Positions 50,236 to 60,014 of a DNA stretch of 64,000 nt are shown one piece after another. The position numbers were made by a program, and so were the translations under genes. This DNA comes from Janthinobacterium sp. FW305-129 (GTDB lineage: Bacteria; Pseudomonadota; Gammaproteobacteria; Burkholderiales; Burkholderiaceae_D): positions 248,001 to 312,000 of the forward strand of contig NZ_JACYMM010000003.1 in NCBI RefSeq assembly GCF_020858115.1, written 5' to 3'. A model generated the notes under the pieces. That model made no database searches. It was not told the origin of the DNA and worked only from the letters and a program-made list of their open reading frames with translations. Every line of letters begins with the position of its first letter. The stretch's first letter is position 1.

Positions 50236-52262
50236 GGCGCCCCCTTGCCTTTCTGCCGGCGCTGCTGTGCCACGTAGGCCAGGGTGCTGTTGATCGCCTC
50301 GGTAAATTCATCGAGGTTGATCGGCTTGGTCAGATAGCGGTAAAAGCCCAGCGCCATGCTGCGCTCGACGTCGCCCGGCATGGCGTTGGCCGTCAGGGCG
50401 ATGACGGGAATGTGCGCCGTGCGCGGATCGGCGCGCAGCAGTTTCAGCGCGTCCGTGCCATTCACATGCGGCAGGTTGATGTCCATCAAGATCAGCTGCG
50501 GCAGGTGCGTGCGCGCCATCTCCACGCCCAGGCGGCCATCCGTGGCCGTCAGCAGCTGCAATTGCGGGCAGTAGCGCACGATTTCCTCGACCAGGGTCAG
50601 GTTGGCGGGATTGTCTTCCACGTACAGCAAGGTCACGGGGGCGCTGTGCTCGAGCAGCGCGCCGGCCAGGTCCGGGCGCGGCAAGGCCAGCGGTGCGGGC
50701 GCGGGCAAGGCATCGACCACGCGCAGCTCGATCCAGAACGTGCTGCCTTCGCCTGGCGCGCTGGTCACGCCGATGCTGCCATCCATCAGCTCCACCAGGC
50801 GCTTGGTGACCACCAGGCCGATGCCGCTGCCCTCTTCCGTGCCGCCTTCCTGCCCCAGCCGGTTGAAGGGCTGGAACAGCAGCGCCACCTGTTCGGCATC
50901 GAGGCCCACGCCCGTGTCGCGCACGCTGATGCGCACCCGCCCGCCCGCCTGCGGCGCGCAAGCGATGGCCACCTGCCCCTGCTCGCGGTTGTACTTGAGC
51001 GCATTCGACAGCAGGTTCAATAAAATCTGCTTGAGGCGCGTGCGGTCGGCCAGCACGTTCAGGGGGCAGGCGTCGGGAAAGTCCATGCCGATGCCGCGCT
51101 GGCTGGCCAGCGGCGCGATCATGTCGCGGCATTCCTGCAAGATGGCGTCCAGCGCCACCGGTTCCAGCGACAGGCTGACCGTGCCCGATTCCACCTTCGC
51201 CAGATCGAGAATTTCATTGATCAATGTCAACAAGTGACGCCCCGATTTCAGGATATGGCCGGCGAATTCCTTCTTTTGTTCCAGGGTCGACGGCAGGCGG
51301 TCGGAACTGAGGATTTGCGCGAAGCCCAGGATGGCATTCAGCGGCGTGCGCAATTCATGGCTCATCGACGACAGGAAGGCCGACTTGGCATAGTTGGCGC
51401 TGCGCGCCTCTTCCATCGCCATGGCCAGTTCGCCATTCGTCATTTCCAGCTGCATCGTGCGCTCGTGCACGCGCACTTCCAGCTCCTGGTTCAGGCGCAT
51501 GACTTCCTGCTGCGCCTGGGTGCGCTGCTCGCCCTCGCGCGCCAGCTCGCCGTTCGAGCGCTCCAGCGCCTGCGTGCGCAGCTCGATCTCGGCCAGCATC
51601 TTGTTGAAGGAATCGACCAGCTGCGCCACTTCGTCGACGCTGAGCTTGCGCGCGCGGCGCGAGTAGTCGCCCGTCTCGATCACTTCACGCGCCACGTCGG
51701 CGATATCGAGGATGGGCTGGGTGATGACGAAATCGAGACGGCGCAGCAGCAGCAAGGCCACCAGCAGCGCCAGCACCGTCACGCCCAGCGCGATGGCCAG
51801 GTAATCGGCCGTGCGGCCGGCCAGCTCGTAATCGGCGCGCAGGTAGACGGTGCCCAGCAGTTCGCCATTGTCGACGATGGGCTTGAACAATTCCACCGAA
51901 CTGCCCTGGATGGTTTCGCCTTCCTTGCCCACCTTCGCCGGCAGCTCGCCCACCTGCTCGTTTGCGCGGTAGCTGGCAAACAGGCTGCCGTCGGCCTTGT
52001 ACAGGGCGCCGGCCGTCACGCGCGGGCGGATGCGCATCAGGTTGAGGTTTTCCAGCGCCAGGCGTTCGTCGTCGAAGGCCAGCGCGGCCGAACTCATGTG
52101 CCCCAGCAGCTCGGCCTGGGTACTGATGTCGGCCACCAGGTTGCGGTGGTAGGCGCGCAAGTCGTAGACGACGATGGTGCCCAGCGAAATGACGAGCGCC
52201 ACCAGGGTAGTCAGCAAGACCACCGACATCAGCTTGTGGCGGATGGAACGCAGTCGTATCAT
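50232..52262 (-). CDS. Membrane hybrid histidine kinase
   Basis: 676 residues. First membrane helix 12-34, periplasmic sensor about 35-155, second helix about 160-180, HAMP (about 180-235), coiled coil, HisKA with His302 (SMSHELRTPLNAI), HATPase with GSGIGLVVTK and a C-terminal receiver (LILMDINLPHVNG). The sensor is close to CHASE8-like modules in layout. The ATG overlaps the stop of the YfiR-like gene (TGATG), so the periplasmic partner and kinase are made together. Confidence 0.88.
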   Translation of the reverse strand: MIRLRSIRHKLMSVVLLTTLVALVISLGTIVVYDLRAYHRNLVADISTQAELLGHMSSAALAFDDERLALENLNLMRIRPRVTAGALYKADGSLFASYRANEQVGELPAKVGKEGETIQGSSVELFKPIVDNGELLGTVYLRADYELAGRTADYLAIALGVTVLALLVALLLLRRLDFVITQPILDIADVAREVIETGDYSRRARKLSVDEVAQLVDSFNKMLAEIELRTQALERSNGELAREGEQRTQAQQEVMRLNQELEVRVHERTMQLEMTNGELAMAMEEARSANYAKSAFLSSMSHELRTPLNAILGFAQILSSDRLPSTLEQKKEFAGHILKSGRHLLTLINEILDLAKVESGTVSLSLEPVALDAILQECRDMIAPLASQRGIGMDFPDACPLNVLADRTRLKQILLNLLSNALKYNREQGQVAIACAPQAGGRVRISVRDTGVGLDAEQVALLFQPFNRLGQEGGTEEGSGIGLVVTKRLVELMDGSIGVTSAPGEGSTFWIELRVVDALPAPAPLALPRPDLAGALLEHSAPVTLLYVEDNPANLTLVEEIVRYCPQLQLLTATDGRLGVEMARTHLPQLILMDINLPHVNGTDALKLLRADPRTAHIPVIALTANAMPGDVERSMALGFYRYLTKPINLDEFTEAINSTLAYVAQQRRQKGKGAP

Positions 52263-52876
52263 CAGGCGCCTCCCGTCTGCACGCGGTAGGCGGCCAGCAG
52301 CATGCGCGCGCTGATGCGGATATGCGCCAGCGCCACGGGTTTTAAGGCCACGTCGAAGCGCACCTTGTCTTCGGCCATGACAAAATTGATCATGCTGCCC
52401 ATCGCGTAGACCTCATCCGAATCGGATACCGTCAACAACGCCAGGCCACGGCTGGCGGCCAGCATCTCCTGCAGCGCCGTTTTCTCCAGCGCGCCCAGGT
52501 ACAGCACGTGCAGCCCGGCCAGCGCTTCGCCGCGGCGCACTTTTTTCACCTGCACGGCGCGGCCGTTGACGCTGTGCCCGGCCACGCTCTGTTCGAGCTG
52601 CTCGGCCAGCGCATCGGCGCCCGCCACGCCGATCACCAGCGGCGAGTCGGGCCGGGCAAAGCTGCCCTCGGGCCATTCGACATAGCCGGCAAACTTGTAC
52701 AGGTACGCGGCCTTGACCTGGCGCTCCAGGTCGCCCGGCACTTGCGCCTGCGCCTCGGCGCACAGCGCGCCCAGGAGCAGCAATAGCCAGCCCCAGTGCA
52801 GGGAGCGATGGCCGCCGCGCACGGTGCGGCGCAGGGGGCCAGGATGACGCCACCAGGTCCAGTTCAGAATTGCCAT
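52262..52876 (-). CDS. YfiR family periplasmic protein
   Basis: 204 residues. A signal peptide (WLLLLLGALCAEAQA) leads to the YfiR/DUF4154 fold: VKAAYLYKFAGYVEWPEGSF, PLVIGVAGADAL, LHVLYLGA, and a final IRISARMLLAAYRV. In Pseudomonas YfiR holds back a membrane cyclase; here the neighbour is a histidine kinase, which it probably inhibits or senses for. Start uncertain: 52876 is favoured, upstream ATGs at 52900 and 52918 are possible. Confidence 0.8.
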   Translation of the reverse strand: MAILNWTWWRHPGPLRRTVRGGHRSLHWGWLLLLLGALCAEAQAQVPGDLERQVKAAYLYKFAGYVEWPEGSFARPDSPLVIGVAGADALAEQLEQSVAGHSVNGRAVQVKKVRRGEALAGLHVLYLGALEKTALQEMLAASRGLALLTVSDSDEVYAMGSMINFVMAEDKVRFDVALKPVALAHIRISARMLLAAYRVQTGGA

Positions 52877-53100
52877 GACAACCGAGTAAAGATAATGCAT
52901 ACGAAGGCGCGGCACCATGCCGCGTGCCTGTTCGGGCGATGCGCACCAGGGTAGCGCAGCGACAGAGCGCCTGCCGGACCGAAGTGGTAGCAAATGTATA
53001 AAAGAGTGTACGCATTTTCGCTGGTACCGGGGAAAGTTTCTTTTACCGTGGGCCATGCTACAGTCTTGCCACCCTTTTCCACCGCCTGCAGGAGTCATCC

Positions 53101-53583
53101 ATGAGCAACGAACGCGTCCCCCTCTCCACCGCCGTCGGCCAGGCCCTGCAGGCGAAGGGCTTGCTGCTGGCCACGGCCGAATCGTGCACGGGCGGCGGCG
53201 TGGCGCAAGCCGTCACCGACGTCAGCGGTTCGAGCGCCTGGTTCGAGCGGGGCTTCGTCACCTATTCGAACGGGGCCAAGAGCGGCATGCTGGGCGTGCC
53301 CGCCGAGCTGATCGCCGCCCACGGCGCCGTCAGCGAGGAAGTGGCCGCCGCCATGGCGCAAGGCGCGCTGGCCCACAGCGAAGCCCAGGTGGCCGTCTCG
53401 ACCACGGGCATCGCCGGCCCCACGGGCGGCGTGCCCGGCAAGCCCGTCGGCACCGTCTGCTTCGGCTGGGCCATGGACGGGCGCGTGCAGACGCAGCGGC
53501 TGGTGTTTGCGGGCGACCGCCAGGCCGTGCGCGAGCAGGCGGTGGCGCACGCCCTGCGCGAACTGCTGCGTTTTATCCGGTAG
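53101..53583 (+). CDS. pncC: Nicotinamide-nucleotide amidohydrolase PncC (CinA C-terminal family)
   Basis: 160 residues, the free-standing CinA C-terminal domain: LLLATAESCTGGGVAQAVTD, SGSSAWFERGFVTYSN and STTGIAGPTGG. It deamidates nicotinamide mononucleotide in NAD recycling. AGGAG is 6 nt before the ATG. Its 3' end overlaps the convergent GGDEF gene by 11 nt. Confidence 0.95.
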   Translation: MSNERVPLSTAVGQALQAKGLLLATAESCTGGGVAQAVTDVSGSSAWFERGFVTYSNGAKSGMLGVPAELIAAHGAVSEEVAAAMAQGALAHSEAQVAVSTTGIAGPTGGVPGKPVGTVCFGWAMDGRVQTQRLVFAGDRQAVREQAVAHALRELLRFIR

Positions 53584-55345
53584 CCTCGGCGATGCAGGCG
53601 CGGTCGCGCCCGGCCTGCTTGGCCGCGTACAGGGCACTGTCGGCGCGCATCAGCAATTCGTGGCGGCCGGCGCCGTGGCGCGGATACTCGGCGATGCCGG
53701 CGGAAAAAGTGCAGCCGGACAGGCTGTGCGGCGCCTGCTGGATCAGCAGCTGGCGGTAGCGCGCGGCGATGTCGTCGATCTTGTGCGCGGCGATGCTGCT
53801 GTCGGCTTCGCGCAACAGCAGGCAGAATTCCTCGCCGCCATAGCGGCACACCATGTCGCTGCCGCGCAGCTGGCTCTCCACCAGGCGCGCGAACTGGATC
53901 AGCACCTCGTCGCCAAAGTTGTGCCCGTACGTGTCGTTGACGCGCTTGAAGAAATCCAGGTCAATGATGGCGATGGCCACGGGCGCGTTCGCGTCGGCCG
54001 CGTGCAGGATGGCATTGAGGCAGGTTTCGAAATGGCGGCGGTTGTACAGGCCCGTCAGGTGGTCGCGCATGGCCTGTTCCTTCAGGCTGTCCTGCAGGGA
54101 ATTGACGTGCAGGATCTGGTGCGCCAGTTCGCGGTTCAGGTGCTCGAGCTTGGCGTTTTCCGTTTCGCGCGCCGCCTGCAACTCCAGCGCCTTGTCGCGC
54201 TCGGCTTTCAGGCTGTGCATTTCCTTTTCCAGGTTACGCATCAGGCTGCGCGAGGCGCGCGCCGACTTGCTGCTGGCCTCGTACGCGGCCTGGTATTGCT
54301 GCAAAAAGCCATACGCAGCCTGCCATTCGCCCAGCTGGGCATTGATATCGGACAAACCGCGCAGGATCTGCTGCTGGTGGAACGGATTGCGCGTCCAGCT
54401 CAGCAGGCTGTGCGCCTGCGTCAGCGAGGCCAGCGCCTGCGCCGTCTGGCCCGCGTGCAGGTCGAGCTTGCCGCGCACCAGCCACGCGTGCATCTGCTCT
54501 TCCAGGTCCTGGCCGCGGCGCGCATACTCTTCGGCGCGCAGCAGCAGTTGCAGCGCGCTGTCGGGCCGCTGCAGCAGGATGGCGGCGTGGGCGGCGATGC
54601 AGAACAAAAAGGCGCGCACGGCCAGGTCTTCTTCCGGCCATTCGTAAAACGGTTCGACCAGCGCCAGCGCTTCGGCCGGCTTGCCCGTGGCTAATAAACA
54701 CATGGCCAGGTTGGCCGAGACGATGGTTTGCTGGTATTTGAGCTTTTGCGTGCCGATGATCTCGAGCGCCTCGACCAGCAGGGGGATGGCGTCTTCGTCG
54801 TTGCCCAGGTCGTGCTGCGACGACGCCAGGTTCGACAGGCTGTTGACGCGGTGCGCGGGGCTGCCGAAGCGCTCGGCGATGTCCAGCGCCAGCAAAAAAT
54901 TGCGCGGGCCGTCCTGCGTGTCGCCACGGTTCAGGGCATCGACGCCCAGGCGCGCGTACAGCATGAATTTATGCAGGGAATCGGGGATCTGCGCGGCCTG
55001 GCTGCGCGCCTGCAGGAAATGCTGCTCGGCATCGGCAAAATCGCCGCGCCGGCTCGCGTACGCGCCCTGCAGGGCCGCCACTTCCATGCCCCCTTCCAGG
55101 TCGCCGCTGTGCTGGAAATACGCGCGCAGCTGCTCGCACGACGGTTCGGCTTCGCCCGCGTAATACGCGAGCCAGCAATGATTCAGTTCCGCATACGCGC
55201 CGCCGCGCGCATACTGTTGCCGTTGCGCCGCCGCCAGCGCCATCTGCGCCAGCCGCCGCGCCTGGCGGCGGTTGCCCACCAGGCAAGACAGGGCTTGCTG
55301 ATTCAGACGGTCAATGTCGGCTTTATCGAGACTGGAGATCGGCAC
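53573..55345 (-). CDS. TPR-repeat diguanylate cyclase
   Basis: 590 residues. About ten TPR-like helical pairs fill residues 10-370, a coiled coil covers 370-430 (ALELQAARETENAKLEHLNR), and the GGDEF domain has the active signature GGEEF and an inhibitory-site-free lead. It is soluble. The GTG at 55345 is chosen since GAGGA is 5 nt upstream; the frame runs on to 55450, but that part lacks a ribosome site and covers likely promoter sequence. Confidence 0.85.
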   Translation of the reverse strand: MPISSLDKADIDRLNQQALSCLVGNRRQARRLAQMALAAAQRQQYARGGAYAELNHCWLAYYAGEAEPSCEQLRAYFQHSGDLEGGMEVAALQGAYASRRGDFADAEQHFLQARSQAAQIPDSLHKFMLYARLGVDALNRGDTQDGPRNFLLALDIAERFGSPAHRVNSLSNLASSQHDLGNDEDAIPLLVEALEIIGTQKLKYQQTIVSANLAMCLLATGKPAEALALVEPFYEWPEEDLAVRAFLFCIAAHAAILLQRPDSALQLLLRAEEYARRGQDLEEQMHAWLVRGKLDLHAGQTAQALASLTQAHSLLSWTRNPFHQQQILRGLSDINAQLGEWQAAYGFLQQYQAAYEASSKSARASRSLMRNLEKEMHSLKAERDKALELQAARETENAKLEHLNRELAHQILHVNSLQDSLKEQAMRDHLTGLYNRRHFETCLNAILHAADANAPVAIAIIDLDFFKRVNDTYGHNFGDEVLIQFARLVESQLRGSDMVCRYGGEEFCLLLREADSSIAAHKIDDIAARYRQLLIQQAPHSLSGCTFSAGIAEYPRHGAGRHELLMRADSALYAAKQAGRDRACIAEATG

Positions 55346-55557
55346 TGCGTCCTCATACACACGCTGGGGTGGATTTTTCACACAAAACTTGCTCTGTATC
55401 AATGGTATCCTGATTAACATCATAACCAGATTCGCTGTTCCGCATGGCATATTTGCAAAGGATTGTGGTAAAAATGCCAGTCGTGGCCTGGCCGGGCGCC
55501 TGCGCCGCTGTCACGGATCTTTGATTGTCACTGACGCAACAACTTGGAGTAGTCGCA

Positions 55558-56286
55558 ATGCAAAACACGGTACATTTCATCCTGCAGGGCAAGGGCGGCA
55601 TCGGCAAGACCCTCGTCTCGACCCTGCTGGCCCAGTGGATAGGCGGCAAGGACGACACGCCTTTGCGCTGTTATGACACCGACCAGGAAAACGCCACGTT
55701 CTCGCGCTACAAGGCGATGAATGTCAAACACGTGCCCGTGATGACGGATGCGCGCAACATCGATCCGAAACGCTTCGACGCGCTGATGATCGACATCCTC
55801 GATACGGACGGCAACTGCGTGGTCGACAATGGCGCGAACACGTTTTCGCCGCTGATGGGCTACCTGCTGGAAAACGACTGTTTCGCGCTGCTGGAAGAAT
55901 CGGGCCGCAAGGTGTACATCCACACCATCGTCGGCGGCGGCGACACCCTGCACGACACGGCCACGGGCTTCGTCGCCACGGCACAGGCGACGAAAGTGCC
56001 GCTGGTGCTGTGGCAGAACGAACACTTCGGCCTGCTGCAATCGGCGTCGGGCAAGCAGTTTGTCGAATCGCAATCGTATGCCGACAACCGCGCGCGCGTG
56101 AAAGGCAGCATCACCTTGAGCCAGCGCAATCCCGACACGTTTGGTGCGGACGTCAAGAAAATGAATACGGCGCGCCTGACGATGCAGGAAGTGTTGCAGA
56201 ACGACAAGTTCAACATCATGGAAAAGCAGCGCATCAAGGTCGTCTACCGCGACATCTTCGAACAGCTCGACAAGGTGCAATGGTAG
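55558..56286 (+). CDS. TraL-like nucleotide-binding protein
   Basis: 242 residues. Walker A is LQGKGGIGKTLVSTLLAQ near the N-terminus, DTDQENATFSRYKAMNV follows, a set of motifs I link to IncP (RP4) plasmid TraL, a ParA/MinD-type P-loop ATPase of conjugation. The ATG at 55558 has GGAG 8 nt upstream. The next gene begins directly after its stop. No other conjugation gene lies in the window. Confidence 0.75.
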   Translation: MQNTVHFILQGKGGIGKTLVSTLLAQWIGGKDDTPLRCYDTDQENATFSRYKAMNVKHVPVMTDARNIDPKRFDALMIDILDTDGNCVVDNGANTFSPLMGYLLENDCFALLEESGRKVYIHTIVGGGDTLHDTATGFVATAQATKVPLVLWQNEHFGLLQSASGKQFVESQSYADNRARVKGSITLSQRNPDTFGADVKKMNTARLTMQEVLQNDKFNIMEKQRIKVVYRDIFEQLDKVQW

Positions 56287-56640
56287 ATGGACCAGCACAA
56301 ACTGCGCAGCCACGTGTTCGACAAGACGGGCATCAAGATCGACGTCGATGACCCGATATTCGCCCTGGTGGCGCTGAACGAAGCCGTGCTGGCGGAAACC
56401 GTCGAGCGCCAGCTGGCCTTGCTGGACGCCGCCACCCAGGCGCTGGCCGCGCAGGCGCGCGCCACGGGCGGCTTGCCGCCCGAACCGGCACCAGCCATGC
56501 CCCGGCCCGCGCCGCAAGCGCCCGGGCCTGCCCCCCTCTTTACGCCGCGCGAATGGCGTTTGCTGGGCGCGGCGGCCCTCGTCTCCGTCGCTTGCGCCCT
56601 GCTGGTGCTGGGCGGCGCGGCCCTGCTGTATAAACTGTAG
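56287..56640 (+). CDS. TraM-like membrane protein
   Basis: 117 residues. N-terminal DKTGIKIDVDDPIFALVALNEAVL is typical of IncP TraM; a Pro/Ala-rich linker and one C-terminal membrane helix (LLGAAALVSVACALLVLGGA) follow. The ATG directly follows the TraL-like stop codon, so the two form one operon. Confidence 0.7.
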   Translation: MDQHKLRSHVFDKTGIKIDVDDPIFALVALNEAVLAETVERQLALLDAATQALAAQARATGGLPPEPAPAMPRPAPQAPGPAPLFTPREWRLLGAAALVSVACALLVLGGAALLYKL

Positions 56641-56706
56641 CACCGTCGCGCTGGGCCCGCCACGAGCGGGCCGCAGCGTCTTCCCCACCCTAGCCTGGAA
56701 GCATGC

Positions 56707-59520
56707 ATGAAACCGATCAAACTGCTGGCCATACCCGCCCTGATGCTGTCGCTGTACGGCGCCCCGCTCACGCTCGCCCACGCCGCCGGCGCCGCTGCCG
56801 CGACGGCAGCCACGGCCGTGCCAAATGTTGCCTACGAAAAATATACGCTGCCGAACGGCCTCGACGTGATTCTCGTGGAAGACCATAAATTGCCCGTCAC
56901 GGCCGTCAACATCTGGTACCACGTGGGACCGGCGAATGAAGCGCCGGGCCTGACGGGCTTTGCGCATTTGTTCGAGCACATGATGTTTGCCGCCACCAAG
57001 CACGTGCCGCGCGGCATGGCCGACCAGTTGCTGGAAGGCGCGGGCGCCACGGATTCGAACGGCAGCACGGATTTCGACCGCACCAATTATTTCGACACGG
57101 TGCCGTCGAACCAGCTGGAACTGGCCCTGTGGGCCCATTCCGACCGCATGGGCTACCTGCTGGACGTGCTCGACCAGACGGCGCTGACGAACCAGCAAGA
57201 CGTGGTGCGCAACGAGCGGCGCCAGAGCGTGGAAAACGCACCCTACGGCATCGTGCAGGAAGCCCTGTACCACCAGCTGTTTCCGAAGACCCACCCGTAT
57301 TACGCCAGCGTCATCGGTTCGCACGCGGACATCCAGAACGCGAAGCTGGCCGACATCAAGGAATTCTTTACCCAATACTATGGCCCCAACAATGCCAGCC
57401 TGGTGATCGCGGGCGACATCGACAAGGCGAAGACCAAGGAACTGGTCAACAAGTATTTTGGCAGCTTCAAGAGCGGCCCCGCCGTGGCCAAGCCAGACGT
57501 CGTGACGCCGCCCATCACGCAGGAACGCCGCATCGTGGTGCAGGACCGGGTCGAGCTGCCGCGCGTCTTCATGGCCTGGCTGACGCCATCGGCCTACGCG
57601 CCGGACGATGCGGAACTGTCGATGGCCGCGCAGATCCTGGCCGGCGGCAAGTCCAGCCGCCTGTATAAATCCCTCGTGTACGACAAGCAGATCGCGCAGG
57701 ACGTGGGCGCCAGCCAGAGCTCGAACGCCCTCACTTCCGTGTTCACCATCGACGTGACGGCCCGCCCCGGCCATCAGCCCGAGGAAATCGAGCAAGCCAT
57801 GCAGGCGGAGCTGGAGCAATTGCGCGCCAAAGGCCCCAGCGAGAAGGAAATCGAGCGGGCCCGCAACAGCATCGAGACAGCCATGCTGAGCCAGGTGGAA
57901 AAAGTGGGCGGCAACGCCAACATGATGAACCAGTATAACCAGTACCTGGGCGACCCCGGCTACCTGGGCAAGGATATCGAGCGCTACCGCCAGGTGACGG
58001 CGGCCGGCGTGCAGCGCGCCGTCGACACCTACCTGAAAAACCAGGCGCGCGTGGTCGTGTATGGCGTGCCGGGCACGCCGGACCTGGGGCCGGAAGTGGC
58101 GACGCCGGCGCCGGGCAAGGTCAAACCGGCGCCGGGCACGGCCATCAATGCGGACGAGCCATGGCGCAACGCAGTGCCGAAGGCCGGTCCCGCGCCGAAG
58201 ATTGTTCTACCGCAAGCGACGTCCTTCACCTTGAGCAATGGCTTGACCGTGATCCACAACTACAACCCGGCCGTGCCGCTGATTTCCAGCCAGCTGGTAG
58301 TAAAAAGCGGTTCGGGCGCCAATCCGCTGGCGCAGCCGGGCTTGTCAAGCTTTACGGCGCAATTGCTGCAGGAAGGCACCAGTACGCGCAGCGCGCCGCA
58401 GATCGCCGATGACGTGGCGCAACTCGGCGCCTTCCTCGGCACGGGTTCCGGCGCGGATGCCTCGTTCGCCCAGCTGACGTCGCTGAAAAACACCTTCCCG
58501 CAAGCGCTCGACGTGCTGGCCGACGTGGTGCAGCACCCGCAATTCCCGCAAGAGGAAGTGGAACGCCAGCGCGCCAGCCGCATCGGCGAACTGGCGCAGC
58601 AGCGCGAAAACGCGGGGGCCGTGGCGGCCCGCGTGGAAGCGGCCGCCCTGTACGGTCCGCAACATCCGTACGGCACCATCCAGCTGGGCACGGAAGCGGC
58701 CCTGAAAGCCACCAGCCGCGCCGACCTGCAGGCGTTCTGGCAACAGCATTATGTGCCCAACAATGCGGCGCTGATCGTCTCGGGCGACATCGATGCGGCG
58801 CAATTGAAGGCGCTGGCGGAAGCGAAATTCGGCAGCTGGAAGGCGGGCGCCGTGGCGCCATCCGTGACGGCGGCGCCGGCCACGACGAAAGCCAGGCTGA
58901 TCCTGGTCGACAAGCCCGGCGCGCCGCAGACGGCCGTGCGCCTGTCGACCATCGCCGTGGCCCGCGCGACGCCCGACTATGCGCCGCTGCAAGTGATGAA
59001 CGCGGCGCTGGGCGGCTTGTTTACCAGCCGGCTGAGCAATAACCTGCGCGAAGAGAAGGGCTACACCTATGGCGTGCGCTCGCAATTCCAGTACCGCAGC
59101 CAGCCGGGACCGTTCTCGATCGCGGCCGGCGTGCGCACGGACGTGACGGGCCCGGCCGTATCGGAAACCTTCAAGGAAATCCGCGCCATGATCGCCAAGC
59201 CGTTAAGCGCCAAGGAATTGTCGAATGCGCGCAATTCGCAGGTGCTGTCGCTGCCGGGCCAGTTCGAGACGAATGCCAGCATCAGCGCCAGCATGGCCAA
59301 CACCTATATCTACGGCCTGGGCCTCGACTACTACGCGACCTTGCCGCAGCGCTTTGCGGGCGTGACGGACAAGCAGGTGCAGCAGGTGGCAAAAAAATAC
59401 CTGCAGCCGGAAAAGCTGATCGTCATCGGCGTGGGCGACAAGGCCAAGATCGCGCCGCAGTTGAGCAAGCTCAAACTGGCGCCCGTGGAACTGCGCGATG
59501 CTGAGGGTAACGTGAAGTAA
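56707..59520 (+). CDS. M16 family zinc metallopeptidase (two-domain)
   Basis: 937 residues. Signal peptide (LLAIPALMLSLYGAPLTLAHA), then a first M16 domain with the inverted zinc motif HLFEH (His87, Glu90, His91) and VVRNERRQSVEN further on for the third ligand, and a second, non-catalytic M16 half from about residue 500 (TFTLSNGLTVIHN-like). Periplasmic pitrilysin-type protease that degrades peptides. The stop is 3 nt from that of the convergent gene. Confidence 0.92.
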   Translation: MKPIKLLAIPALMLSLYGAPLTLAHAAGAAAATAATAVPNVAYEKYTLPNGLDVILVEDHKLPVTAVNIWYHVGPANEAPGLTGFAHLFEHMMFAATKHVPRGMADQLLEGAGATDSNGSTDFDRTNYFDTVPSNQLELALWAHSDRMGYLLDVLDQTALTNQQDVVRNERRQSVENAPYGIVQEALYHQLFPKTHPYYASVIGSHADIQNAKLADIKEFFTQYYGPNNASLVIAGDIDKAKTKELVNKYFGSFKSGPAVAKPDVVTPPITQERRIVVQDRVELPRVFMAWLTPSAYAPDDAELSMAAQILAGGKSSRLYKSLVYDKQIAQDVGASQSSNALTSVFTIDVTARPGHQPEEIEQAMQAELEQLRAKGPSEKEIERARNSIETAMLSQVEKVGGNANMMNQYNQYLGDPGYLGKDIERYRQVTAAGVQRAVDTYLKNQARVVVYGVPGTPDLGPEVATPAPGKVKPAPGTAINADEPWRNAVPKAGPAPKIVLPQATSFTLSNGLTVIHNYNPAVPLISSQLVVKSGSGANPLAQPGLSSFTAQLLQEGTSTRSAPQIADDVAQLGAFLGTGSGADASFAQLTSLKNTFPQALDVLADVVQHPQFPQEEVERQRASRIGELAQQRENAGAVAARVEAAALYGPQHPYGTIQLGTEAALKATSRADLQAFWQQHYVPNNAALIVSGDIDAAQLKALAEAKFGSWKAGAVAPSVTAAPATTKARLILVDKPGAPQTAVRLSTIAVARATPDYAPLQVMNAALGGLFTSRLSNNLREEKGYTYGVRSQFQYRSQPGPFSIAAGVRTDVTGPAVSETFKEIRAMIAKPLSAKELSNARNSQVLSLPGQFETNASISASMANTYIYGLGLDYYATLPQRFAGVTDKQVQQVAKKYLQPEKLIVIGVGDKAKIAPQLSKLKLAPVELRDAEGNVK

Positions 59521-59523
59521 AGA

Positions 59524-59925
59524 CTAGCGGCGCTTGAACAGCGCCAGCTTGTCGATGAACGCCGCCACGGCCACCCCGGCCGTGTAGGCGATCAAATCAC
59601 CCCAGCCGAAGGTGGAACCGAGCGCCAGGTGCCCCAGCGGATGCGCGCGCAGCGCGACGAGCCAGGGCGTCTGGACCAGCTGGCCGAATTCGACGGCAAA
59701 GCAGATCAGCAGCGCAGTCAGCGCCAGCTGCCACGTGCGCATGCGCGTGGCGAAGATGCCCAGCGCAAAGACGATCATCATGGCCCACAGGGCGTCGCCC
59801 GGATACTTGCCCAGCGCGGCGGGGAGGAATTGGGGATAGGCGCGCGAGGCCAGGCCCAGCGCGATGACAGCCACGGTTGCGCCCACCTGCAGCAGGCGGC
59901 GGCGTTCAGGTTTTACCAGGAACAT
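59524..59925 (-). CDS. DUF2809 family membrane protein
   Basis: 133 residues with three to four membrane helices (VGATVAVIALGLASRAY, WAMMIVFALGIFA, LALTALLICFAVEFGQL, DLIAYTAGVAVAAFI). The CFAVEFGQL and GWGDLIAYTAG pattern matches DUF2809. Function unknown. The ATG at 59925 is preferred to a GTG at 59943 that has no ribosome site. Confidence 0.75.
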   Translation of the reverse strand: MFLVKPERRRLLQVGATVAVIALGLASRAYPQFLPAALGKYPGDALWAMMIVFALGIFATRMRTWQLALTALLICFAVEFGQLVQTPWLVALRAHPLGHLALGSTFGWGDLIAYTAGVAVAAFIDKLALFKRR

Positions 59926-60014
59926 ATTTCCATTCAAAGGCACGATACGGGCCGAACCATTGCGGCCCGTCCGATATTGTACTGCGCGGCCGTGTCCGCC
60001 TGCAGCCTATCGCA

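Noticed and set aside
55528-57819. Minus-strand frame of over 700 codons opposite the TraL/TraM-like and M16 genes
   Set aside because: Spans three genes on the other strand with low-complexity His/Arg/Gln content and no motif.
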